Source of the DNA: Acidovorax sp.
Lineage (GTDB): Bacteria; Pseudomonadota; Gammaproteobacteria; Burkholderiales; Burkholderiaceae_C
Length of the DNA stretch: 64,000 nt
Direction of reading: 5' to 3'
Assembly (NCBI GenBank): GCA_018780365.1
Contig: JADMJR010000214.1
Location: 1 to 64,000 of the forward strand
Part shown: piece by piece, positions 8,563 through 14,774 of the stretch
How the letters are laid out: every line of letters begins with the position of its first letter
Numbering within the stretch: the first letter of the stretch is position 1
Made by a program: the position numbers and the translations under genes
Notes under the pieces: generated by a model
Databases searched by the model: none
Seen by the model: the letters and a program-made list of their open reading frames with translations, nothing else
What the model was told of the DNA's origin: nothing

Positions 8563-8814
8563 TCAGTGCGCGTGTTTCATGCCGCAGTATTTTCCGATAG
8601 CCAGGCTTTTGCAGGCGGCCTGCAGGTCTTTCTGGCACTGGTCGTGGCCCTTGCCAGACTCCAGGCATTTGGCGGCGGCCTCATGCGCGGCGGCCATGGC
8701 GCGGTGGCGGGCGATGTCCTCCTTGGTGTCCTTGTCGTTGTGGGCCTGGGCGTGGGCCAGGGCTCCGACGAGGAGCATGGGGGCCAGGGCGAGAGCGGTG
8801 AGGAGCTTTTTCAT
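8563..8814 (-). CDS. Small exported Cys/His protein of the zinc block
   Basis: 83 residues. MKKLLTALALAPMLLVGALA is a standard signal peptide. The mature part, about 60 residues, holds four Cys (50, 60, 68, 77) and His at 25, 37, 44, 58, 81 and 83, ending KYCGMKHAH. The spacing would suit two disulfides or a metal site. I do not recognise a named family. Its place between an ABC permease and a DUF3299 gene, in an operon led by a Fur/Zur regulator, suggests a periplasmic metal-binding partner of the transporter. That is inference. Confidence 0.72.
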   Translation of the reverse strand: MKKLLTALALAPMLLVGALAHAQAHNDKDTKEDIARHRAMAAAHEAAAKCLESGKGHDQCQKDLQAACKSLAIGKYCGMKHAH

Positions 8815-8874
8815 GGAGGGACTTTCAGGTTGAGTTGGTAGAGGGTTTATGGCGGTCAGAACTTGGTGGCTGCA

Positions 8875-10110
8875 TCAGGGCTGGCCGAGCAGGTCCGCCA
8901 CGTCGGTGCGGTAGGCCTGCATGGCGGGCAGCAGTGCCGCCAGCGCCGCCACACCCGCTGCCAGCAGCGGTACACCCACCTCGGCGGGCAGCCAGATGAG
9001 GCCGGTCACGGGCAACAGCCCCTGCGCCTGCAGTGCCCAGCCCAGGCCATGCGCCAGGCCGTGGCCCAGCAGTAGCCCGAGGATGGACGCCAGCGCAGCC
9101 AGCCACAGAGCCTCCCACAGCACCAGCCCCGCCACGCGGCCGGGCGGCGCGCCCAGCATGCGCAGCATGGCCAGGTCGGCGCGGCGCTCGCGCACGGCGT
9201 TCCACAAGGCAATGAACACGCTGAGCGCGGCCACGGCCAGCAGCACGCCGCCGAAGGCGCGCAGCACATCGGCCCCCACGCCCAACAGGCGCAAGAGGCG
9301 TGTGACCTCGATGGCGGGTGCCGCCGCCTGCATGGCGGTGTCGGCGTTGATCTTGCGCGGCAGCGTGACGGCAGCCATGGGCGTGCGGTAGCGCACCAAT
9401 GCCACGGTCACTTCGCGCTCCTGTTTCATGATTTCCAGGTCCTCGGCATCGTTGGCCGTGGCGGTCTCGTGCACCATCCAGACGGATTCGGTGCTGGTCA
9501 GGATGAGCCGGTCAAGCACGCAGCCGCAGGGCGCGAGCACGCCGCTCACGCGGTAGGGGTGGTTGCCATGTGCGTGCCCTCCCCCGCCCAGCCCGTGGCT
9601 GCCGACAAAGGTGGCGCCCACCAGCGGCGCGCCTGCATGGCTGCTTTTGACAATGCCACGCGCCACACTGGCGCCCAGCACCGCATCCATGGGCTGCTGC
9701 CACAACGCGCCCTCGGCCAGCGTGGCCTCGTAATGCGCCACATAGTCGGGCGTGGTGCCGACGATGCGAAAGCCCTGGTAGCTGTCGCCCAGGCTCAGCG
9801 GGATGACCTGGGCCACCAGCGGGTTCTGCTGCAGCGCCTGCACTTCTTGCAGCGGGATGTTGCCGGTGGGCACGTCGATGTGGAACACGCCCGCCAGGAT
9901 CAGCTGCAGCGGGCTGCCCTTGGCACCCACCACCAGGTCGATGCCGTCCAGGTCGCGCTCAAAGGCCTTGTCGAGCTGCGTGGCCACCAGCAGCACCAGG
10001 GTGATGGCGGCCAGGCCCAGCGTGAGCACCAGCAGGTTGAGCACTGCCGCCAGCGGGCGGGACCACAGGTAGCGCCACGACAGGCGGGCCAGTTTTACTA
10101 TGTTTTTCAT
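8875..10110 (-). CDS. ABC transporter permease, FtsX/MacB type
   Basis: 411 residues with an N-terminal membrane helix (about 20-45), a large periplasmic domain and three C-terminal helices (about 285-305, 335-360, 375-395), the FtsX-like topology. MacB-type signatures include NLLVLTLGLAAITLVLL near the N terminus and LRMLGAPPGRVAGLVLWEAL before the last helices. MacB-like systems usually drive extrusion or periplasmic mechanotransmission, not classic uptake, so its role in a zinc operon is open. The start codon lies inside dispersed repeat copy 3, two bases after the ATPase stop. Confidence 0.87.
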   Translation of the reverse strand: MKNIVKLARLSWRYLWSRPLAAVLNLLVLTLGLAAITLVLLVATQLDKAFERDLDGIDLVVGAKGSPLQLILAGVFHIDVPTGNIPLQEVQALQQNPLVAQVIPLSLGDSYQGFRIVGTTPDYVAHYEATLAEGALWQQPMDAVLGASVARGIVKSSHAGAPLVGATFVGSHGLGGGGHAHGNHPYRVSGVLAPCGCVLDRLILTSTESVWMVHETATANDAEDLEIMKQEREVTVALVRYRTPMAAVTLPRKINADTAMQAAAPAIEVTRLLRLLGVGADVLRAFGGVLLAVAALSVFIALWNAVRERRADLAMLRMLGAPPGRVAGLVLWEALWLAALASILGLLLGHGLAHGLGWALQAQGLLPVTGLIWLPAEVGVPLLAAGVAALAALLPAMQAYRTDVADLLGQP

Positions 10111-10155
10111 AGCTACTCGCGCCCTTCTGTTGCGCGGTAGGCCGCTATTTCATTC
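10103..10155 (-). repeat. Dispersed repeat, copy 3, spanning an operon junction
   Basis: Read on the minus strand: GAATGAAATAGCGGCCTACC, then GCGCAACAGAAGGGCGCGAG and TAGCTATGAAAAA. It encodes the last residues of the ATPase, its TAG stop codon and the ATG of the permease. The repeat thus forms the translational junction between two genes of the operon. Confidence 0.7.
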
Positions 10156-10790
10156 AAATCCAGCGTCTGCGCACCGGCCAGGGCCGACACCACACGCTGG
10201 TCGTGCGTGGCAATGATCAGGCTGGCATCGCAGGCGGCGGCGCTGCGCTGCAGCAGTGCCAGCGCATCCGCGGCAGCTTCGTCGTCCAGGCTGGCCGTGG
10301 GCTCGTCGGCCAGCAGCACCTGCGGCGCCAGCAGCACGGCCCGCGCCAGCGCCACACGCTGCGCCTGCCCGCCCGAAAGCTGGTGTGGCTTGCGCGTCGC
10401 CAGCTCGGCCACGCCCACCTGCGCCAGCGCACGCTGGATGGCCGCATCGTCGCGCGGCAGCCCGGCCGCAAAGTAGACCAGCGCCAGGTTGTCGGCCACC
10501 GAAAGCGCGCTGCTGAGGTACAGCTTCTGCGGCAGAAAACCAATGTTGCGCGCGCGCCAGGCATCGATCTCGGCCCCGCGCTGCGTGCCCAGCTGGGTGC
10601 CTGCCACAAACAGGTCGCCCCCGCTGGCACCGCGCAGCCCCGCCATCAGCGCCAGCCAGGTGGACTTGCCGGTGCCCGAGCGCCCGCGCAGCAGCAGCGT
10701 GCCCCCCTGGCGCAGGTCTACATCGGGGAAACGCAGCGGCGCGGCGCCGCCCGTGGCATAGGTGTATGAAAGGCCCCGGGTGCGGATCAT
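10113..10790 (-). CDS. ABC transporter ATP-binding protein (MacB/LolD type)
   Basis: 225-residue ATPase that powers the FtsX-type permease encoded next. Walker A is GRSGTGKST (about residues 35-43), the ABC signature is LSGGQAQR (about 138-145), Walker B is VLLADEPTASLDD (about 157-169) and the switch His is in IIATHDQRV. ATG 10790 overlaps the regulator stop in an ATGA tetranucleotide, indicating coupling with the Zur gene. The last 14 codons and the stop lie in dispersed repeat copy 3, so its C terminus (NEIAAYRATEGRE) is repeat-derived. The ATPase class is the one used by MacB and LolD. Confidence 0.92.
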   Translation of the reverse strand: MIRTRGLSYTYATGGAAPLRFPDVDLRQGGTLLLRGRSGTGKSTWLALMAGLRGASGGDLFVAGTQLGTQRGAEIDAWRARNIGFLPQKLYLSSALSVADNLALVYFAAGLPRDDAAIQRALAQVGVAELATRKPHQLSGGQAQRVALARAVLLAPQVLLADEPTASLDDEAAADALALLQRSAAACDASLIIATHDQRVVSALAGAQTLDLNEIAAYRATEGRE

Positions 10791-11269
10791 GCGGCGGCAC
10801 CTTCGGCCGGGTGGGCGCACTCCGCACACCGCCCGTGCACGGCAATGTCCACCGCCAGGCGCTCGTGCCCGGCCGTGGCCAGTGCCTGCAGCATCTGCTT
10901 GAGGGCGCTCTGCACCTTGGCCGAGCCCTGCGACAGGCGGAACTGGCGGTGGCAGTCGTCGCATTCAAAGCGGGGGGCGGCGCCCTCTTCGCCCTGGGGC
11001 GCCCGTGCGTAACGGGTGACGCGGGCGGCATCGACCTGCTTGTGCAGCAGGCCGGCGGCAGCAAAACGGTCGAGCATGCGGTACACGGTGACCTTGTTGA
11101 CGGGGGCGCCAGCCATGGCGAGGGCGGCCTCGACTTCGGGTTCGGAGAGTGCTGCGTCGGGGCGCGCTTCATAGAGCGCCGCCAGCGCCCGGGTGGCACG
11201 GGTGGCGCGCATGCCGGGTGGAAGTGACCAAGGCGGGTGGTATGGGGACGAGGGGGCGGAGGTGGGCAT
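10787..11269 (-). CDS. zur: Fur-family metal regulator, probable Zur
   Basis: 160 residues. A winged-helix N-terminal domain (recognition stretch NKVTVYRMLDRFAAAGLLHK, about residues 58-77) is followed by a dimerisation domain with two CxxC pairs (FECDDC and GRCAEC), the structural zinc site of Fur-family proteins. It leads an operon of ABC transporter, Cys/His protein and DUF3299 genes that ends in a His-rich ZnuD-like receptor, so Zur fits better than Fur or PerR. ATG 11269 was chosen because the longer frame from 11317 would run through an inverted repeat (11299-11319) that looks like its own operator. Confidence 0.82.
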   Translation of the reverse strand: MPTSAPSSPYHPPWSLPPGMRATRATRALAALYEARPDAALSEPEVEAALAMAGAPVNKVTVYRMLDRFAAAGLLHKQVDAARVTRYARAPQGEEGAAPRFECDDCHRQFRLSQGSAKVQSALKQMLQALATAGHERLAVDIAVHGRCAECAHPAEGAAA

Positions 11270-11298
11270 GGGGAGGCGTAGTGGGCGGGCGAGGCTTG

Positions 11299-11319
11299 TA
11301 ACGCAATCGGGTTGCATTA
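11299..11319. promoter_or_regulatory. Inverted repeat, candidate Zur operator
   Basis: A 21-bp imperfect dyad: left arm TAACGCAATC, central G, right arm GGTTGCATTA, matching at 8 of 10 positions. It sits 30 bp upstream of the regulator start. Length and AT-rich ends are in the range of Fur-family boxes. Assignment to Zur is inferred from position only. Confidence 0.55.
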
Positions 11320-11374
11320 TGCGCCGACAGGGAGGTCAGAAATGCCCGCCCTCGGGAATCAAGGGGGTAGCGAC

Positions 11375-11869
11375 TCACCCCTTGCTTGAACTCAACCGCA
11401 GCATCAGCGTCATCGGCTGCAGCGGCGACGGCTGAAACCCGTAGTGCTCGTAGAACTGTTTGGCAGAGTCATTCAGCGCGTGGACCCACAGCGCCCGCAC
11501 TCCCGCGTTGTGCGCAACCGCGACGGCCCTGTTCACCGCGTCCTGGAGCAGTCCGGCACCTAACTTGATGCCCTGGGCGCGGTGGTCCACAGCGAGTCGC
11601 GCCAGCACCATCACCGGAATCGGGTCCGGCATGTTGCGCCGCACGTTGCTGATAGCCATCTGGTGCGACACCGCGCCGGCCGCCATGGCGTAGTAGCCGA
11701 ACACGCGCCCTTCCGGATCGGTGACAACAAATGTGCGGCTGGCTCCACTGAGGTGATTGGCCCTGGCGCGGCGCTTGAGCCATTCATCGAGACTGGGCTC
11801 CCCGCACGCAAACTGATCCAGCTGATGGTGTGTGGCCAGCGGTTGTGGTGCAGCCAGCTGCAAATTCAT
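11375..11869 (-). CDS. GNAT acetyltransferase toxin, TacT-like
   Basis: 164-residue GNAT enzyme. TacT-type toxins acetylate the amino group of charged tRNAs and so block translation. The acetyl-CoA loop is visible as RAQGIKLGAGLL (residues 97-108) and the catalytic Tyr in QFYEHYGF (Tyr140), the same number as the catalytic Tyr I recall in TacT. The N-terminal FACGEPSLDEWLKRRARANH is also typical. ATG 11869 overlaps the stop of the upstream DUF1778 antitoxin as ATGA, so that start is preferred over 11887. Confidence 0.85.
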   Translation of the reverse strand: MNLQLAAPQPLATHHQLDQFACGEPSLDEWLKRRARANHLSGASRTFVVTDPEGRVFGYYAMAAGAVSHQMAISNVRRNMPDPIPVMVLARLAVDHRAQGIKLGAGLLQDAVNRAVAVAHNAGVRALWVHALNDSAKQFYEHYGFQPSPLQPMTLMLRLSSSKG

Positions 11870-12138
11870 GCCGCGTCCGTACTCCACGGCGCCTTGACGG
11901 CCATGAGGCGTTCCAACCCCGGGTTGGCTGCAGGGGGGGCGTCCAGCATGGCGGTAAATTGCTGGAACCTGTCGGCATCCAGGCTGAAGAAGACCTGGTC
12001 CAGCACCACGGCTTGCGCGCGGTCGCAGGCGGCTTCAAGCATGAAGTCGGAGCGGTTCTTGCCGAGCAGGCTGGCAGCGTGGTCGATCAGGTCACGTTGC
12101 TCAGGCAGGGCCCGCAGGTTGATGGCGGCATCACGCAT
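11866..12138 (-). CDS. DUF1778 antitoxin, TacA-like
   Basis: 90-residue antitoxin with an N-terminal ribbon-helix-helix (MRDAAINLRALPEQRDLIDH, then AASLLGKNRSDFMLEAACDRA), the standard DUF1778/TacA arrangement, and a C-terminal toxin-binding tail. ATG 12138 has a strong GGAGG ribosome-binding site 7 bases upstream. The frame extends further up, but those codons carry the candidate operator. It probably represses its own promoter together with the toxin (see 12154-12179). Confidence 0.87.
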   Translation of the reverse strand: MRDAAINLRALPEQRDLIDHAASLLGKNRSDFMLEAACDRAQAVVLDQVFFSLDADRFQQFTAMLDAPPAANPGLERLMAVKAPWSTDAA

Positions 12139-12153
12139 AACAAGCCTCCGTTG

Positions 12154-12179
12154 TGTGTACGTTAGATACACAAATTATA
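12154..12179 (-). promoter_or_regulatory. Promoter -10 box and inverted-repeat operator of tacA-tacT
   Basis: On the minus strand a TATAAT hexamer (12174-12179) is followed by TGTGTA, 7 bases, then TACACA (12154-12172), a perfect 6-bp dyad just downstream of the -10. This is where a ribbon-helix-helix antitoxin would block transcription. A TTGACA occurs upstream but 26 bases away, too far for a normal -35. Confidence 0.5.
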
Positions 12180-12221
12180 CAGGCGATGGGCTGATGTATA
12201 GCTTTTGTCAACACAAACTCT

Positions 12222-12243
12222 GCCCCTCTCAATGTTGAGGGGC
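12222..12243 (-). terminator. Hairpin after msrA
   Basis: Perfect 7-bp stem GCCCCTC/GAGGGGC with an 8-base loop, starting 3 bases past the msrA stop codon. In the msrA direction the sequence after it is AGAGTTTGTGTT, a weak T tract. Probable intrinsic terminator. Confidence 0.55.
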
Positions 12244-12246
12244 GCC

Positions 12247-12783
12247 TCACCCCTTCAAATACCGCACAAACGTCTTCCTGAACTTCTCCACCTTCGGCCC
12301 CACCACAAATGCGCAATACCCCGCGTTGGGGTTGTTCGCAAAGTAGTCCTGGTGGTAGGCCTCGGCCGCGCTGTAGTTGGCCAGCGGCCTCACCTCAGTG
12401 GTGATGGGCGCGCCAAACAGCTTGTCCTGTGACATCTGTCGGACCATGTCGCTGGCGATCTGGCCGTGCTCAGGGGTTTCGTAATAGATGCCGCTACGGT
12501 ACTGCGTGCCCACGTCGTTGCCCTGGCGGTTGAGGGTGGTCGGGTCGTGGGTGTGGAAGAAGATTTCCAGGATCTCCTCCAGGCTGATCTCGTCGGCATC
12601 AAACACCAGGCGCACCACCTCGGCATGGCCGGTGTCGCCCTGGCAGATCTGTTCGTAGCTGGGGTTGATGGTGTGGCCGTTGGTGTAGCCGCTTTCCACA
12701 TCGGTGATGCCGCGCACGCGGTCGAACACGGCTTCGGTGCACCAGAAGCAGCCGCCGCCCAGGGTGATGGTTTGCAAAGTCAT
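12247..12783 (-). CDS. msrA: Peptide methionine-(S)-S-oxide reductase MsrA
   Basis: Repairs methionine (S)-sulfoxide in proteins using thioredoxin. 178 residues. The active site GGGCFWCTEAVF has the catalytic Cys12; the conserved GYTNGHTINPSYEQICQGDTGHAE is split across residues 32-55; the EAYHQDYF motif and the recycling Cys of NAGYCAFVVGPKV lie near the C terminus. Length and motif order match MsrA enzymes with few Cys. GAGG lies 6-9 bases before the ATG. It is divergent from a TetR gene and a TetR-type operator lies between them, so its expression could be affected by that regulator. Confidence 0.95.
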   Translation of the reverse strand: MTLQTITLGGGCFWCTEAVFDRVRGITDVESGYTNGHTINPSYEQICQGDTGHAEVVRLVFDADEISLEEILEIFFHTHDPTTLNRQGNDVGTQYRSGIYYETPEHGQIASDMVRQMSQDKLFGAPITTEVRPLANYSAAEAYHQDYFANNPNAGYCAFVVGPKVEKFRKTFVRYLKG

Positions 12784-12846
12784 GGGGATCCTCGGGTCGA
12801 AACCTGGTCATTATGAATTGACGCCCTATCCTGCGCTTGCTACATT

Positions 12847-12860
12847 ACTAACCGGTCAGT
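12847..12860. promoter_or_regulatory. TetR-type operator upstream of the RND operon
   Basis: ACTAACCGGTCAGT is a 14-bp dyad centred on ACCGGT with one mismatched pair. It is placed between divergent msrA and the TetR gene, 17 bp before the latter's start. Motifs built on ACC-GGT dyads are common targets of TetR repressors of efflux operons. Confidence 0.6.
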
Positions 12861-12876
12861 CATTAGCAAAAACACC

Positions 12877-13578
12877 TTGTCTCCCACGCCCCCCTCCCCC
12901 TCTTCTGCAGCCGCTGGCACCAAGCGCGAACGCCGCAAGGAAGCCCGTCCCGGTGAGCTGCTGGAAGCCGCGCTCGACCTTTTTGTGGAAAAGGGCTTTG
13001 CCGCCACGCGCGTGGACGAGGTGGCCGCGCGGGCCGGGGTGTCCAAAGGCACGCTGTTTTTGTACTTCCCCAGCAAGGAAGAACTCTTCAAGGCCGTGGT
13101 GCGCGAGAACATCGCGGGCCGCTTTGCGGAGTGGAACGATGAGCTGGAAGCCTTTGTGGGCACCACCAGCGAGGTGCTGCGTTATTGCTACAAGGTCTGG
13201 TGGGAGCGCATTGGTTGCACCAAGGCATCGGGCATCACCAAGCTGATGCTCAGCGAGGCCCAGAATTTCCCCGAGATCGTCCAGTTCTACCAGCAGGAAG
13301 TGATCCTGCCGGGCCAGGCACTGATTCGCCGCATCCTGGAGCGTGGGGTGGCCCGTAGCGAGTTCCGGGCCATGAACCTGGACTACACGGTGTACGTGGT
13401 GCTGGCCCCCATGATCTTCCTCATGCTGTGGAAACACTCCATCGGCGCCTGCGTGCCCGACGCGCTGGGCATGACGCCCGAGCAGTACATCGAGATCCAG
13501 GCCGACAACATCCTGCATGGGCTGTGTGTGCGGCCCGATGCGCCCCCCTCCCCTCCTTCTTCCACAGGCACCTTCTGA
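12877..13578 (+). CDS. TetR/AcrR family repressor of the RND efflux operon
   Basis: 233 residues. The helix-turn-helix spans about residues 28-70: LLEAALDLFVEKGFAATRVD, then EVAARAGVSKGTLFLYFPSK. The C-terminal domain is the ligand-binding dimer domain, with ITKLMLSEAQNFPEIVQFY typical of TetR regulators of efflux genes. The start is TTG 12877; the N-terminal 15 residues are Ser/Pro-rich. The membrane fusion protein gene begins 3 bp after the stop, so regulator and pump form one operon, likely autorepressed through the dyad at 12847-12860. Confidence 0.88.
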   Translation: MSPTPPSPSSAAAGTKRERRKEARPGELLEAALDLFVEKGFAATRVDEVAARAGVSKGTLFLYFPSKEELFKAVVRENIAGRFAEWNDELEAFVGTTSEVLRYCYKVWWERIGCTKASGITKLMLSEAQNFPEIVQFYQQEVILPGQALIRRILERGVARSEFRAMNLDYTVYVVLAPMIFLMLWKHSIGACVPDALGMTPEQYIEIQADNILHGLCVRPDAPPSPPSSTGTF

Positions 13579-13580
13579 TC

Positions 13581-14759
13581 ATGAAACGCTGGATTCCATG
13601 GATGGCCGCAGCCATCGCCGTTGTGTTGTTGGGCAGTGGGGTTTGGCGGGCCATGGCCGCACGGCAGGCGCAGCAAAAGGCGCTGAGCGAGGCCAGTGCG
13701 CAGCGCGCCGAAGCACCGATGCAGCTGGGGGCCGACGAGGTGTTGCCCGTGCAGCAGCTGAACCTGCCGTTGGGTGTGCCGGTGTCTGGCGCCTTGCGGG
13801 CGGTGGACTCGGCCATGGTCAAGGCCCGTGTGGGCGGTGAATTGCAGGGCCTCACGGTGCGCGAGGGCGACAGCGTGAAGACCGGCCAAGAGGTGGCCCG
13901 CATCGACCCCACCGAGGCCCGCGCCCGCCTGCGCCAGGCGCAGCAACAGGCCGATGCCGCCAAATCCCAGGTGGACATCAATCAGCGCCAGTACGCCAAC
14001 AACCGGGCGCTGGTGGACCAGGGCTTTATCTCGCCCACGGCGCTGGTGACCTCGCAGGCCAGCCTGGAGGCCGCGCAATCCAGCTACCAGGCCGCCGTGT
14101 CAGCCGCTGACGTGGCCCGCAAGGCACTGGATGACACGGTGCTGCGCAGCCCGATCAACGGCCTGGTGGCCCAGCGGCTGGCCCAGCCAGGCGAGCGGGT
14201 GGCGATCGACGCCCGCATCATCGAGGTGGTGGACTTGTCGCGCCTGGAGCTGGAGGCGCTGCTGACCCCGGCCGATTCCGTGGCGGTGCGTGTGGGCCAG
14301 AAGGCACAGCTTTCCATCGAGGGCATCGCGGCCCCAGTGCCTGCCACCGTGGTACGCATCAACCCCAGCGCTCAGGCGGGCAGCCGCACCGTGCCGGTCT
14401 ACCTGCGGGTGGAGCAGGCCCAGAATGGAACGCCCCTGCGCCAAGGCCTGTTTGTGCAGGGCACGCTCGACACCGGTCGCGCCGATGTGCTGGCCGTGCC
14501 ACTGGATGCGGTGCGCACCGACAAGCCCGCGCCCTATCTGCAGACGCTGAAGGATGGCCGGGTGGCTTACGTGCAGGTCTTGACCGGCACGCGTGCCGTG
14601 GTCAAGGGGCAGACCCTGGTAGCGGTCGAGGGGGTGCCTGCGGGCACGTCCGTGATTGCCGGTCGCATTGGCCTGCTGCGCGAGGGCACGGCGGTATCCA
14701 TCGCCGGGGCTTCCCCTGCGGTTGCCGCTGCGCCCGCAGCCTCCCGCACCGCGCCCTGA
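13581..14759 (+). CDS. RND efflux periplasmic adaptor (membrane fusion protein)
   Basis: 392 residues. One N-terminal membrane anchor (residues about 5-25), a biotinyl-lipoyl-like half motif (SAMVKARVGGELQGLTVREG), a coiled-coil hairpin at about residues 110-180 rich in Gln/Ala, the second lipoyl half (LRSPINGLVAQRLAQPGERV) and beta-barrel domains. It bridges the RND pump encoded next and an outer membrane channel, probably the TolC-type protein at 19152. The last 15 residues are Ala/Pro-rich. It is 15 bp from the pump gene. Confidence 0.92.
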   Translation: MKRWIPWMAAAIAVVLLGSGVWRAMAARQAQQKALSEASAQRAEAPMQLGADEVLPVQQLNLPLGVPVSGALRAVDSAMVKARVGGELQGLTVREGDSVKTGQEVARIDPTEARARLRQAQQQADAAKSQVDINQRQYANNRALVDQGFISPTALVTSQASLEAAQSSYQAAVSAADVARKALDDTVLRSPINGLVAQRLAQPGERVAIDARIIEVVDLSRLELEALLTPADSVAVRVGQKAQLSIEGIAAPVPATVVRINPSAQAGSRTVPVYLRVEQAQNGTPLRQGLFVQGTLDTGRADVLAVPLDAVRTDKPAPYLQTLKDGRVAYVQVLTGTRAVVKGQTLVAVEGVPAGTSVIAGRIGLLREGTAVSIAGASPAVAAAPAASRTAP

Positions 14760-14774
14760 CCGACCCGCACCGCT

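Noticed and set aside
11269-11317. Longer N terminus for the Zur-like regulator starting at 11317
   Set aside because: The extra codons would be the inverted-repeat operator and add a non-conserved N terminus; ATG 11269 is more plausible.
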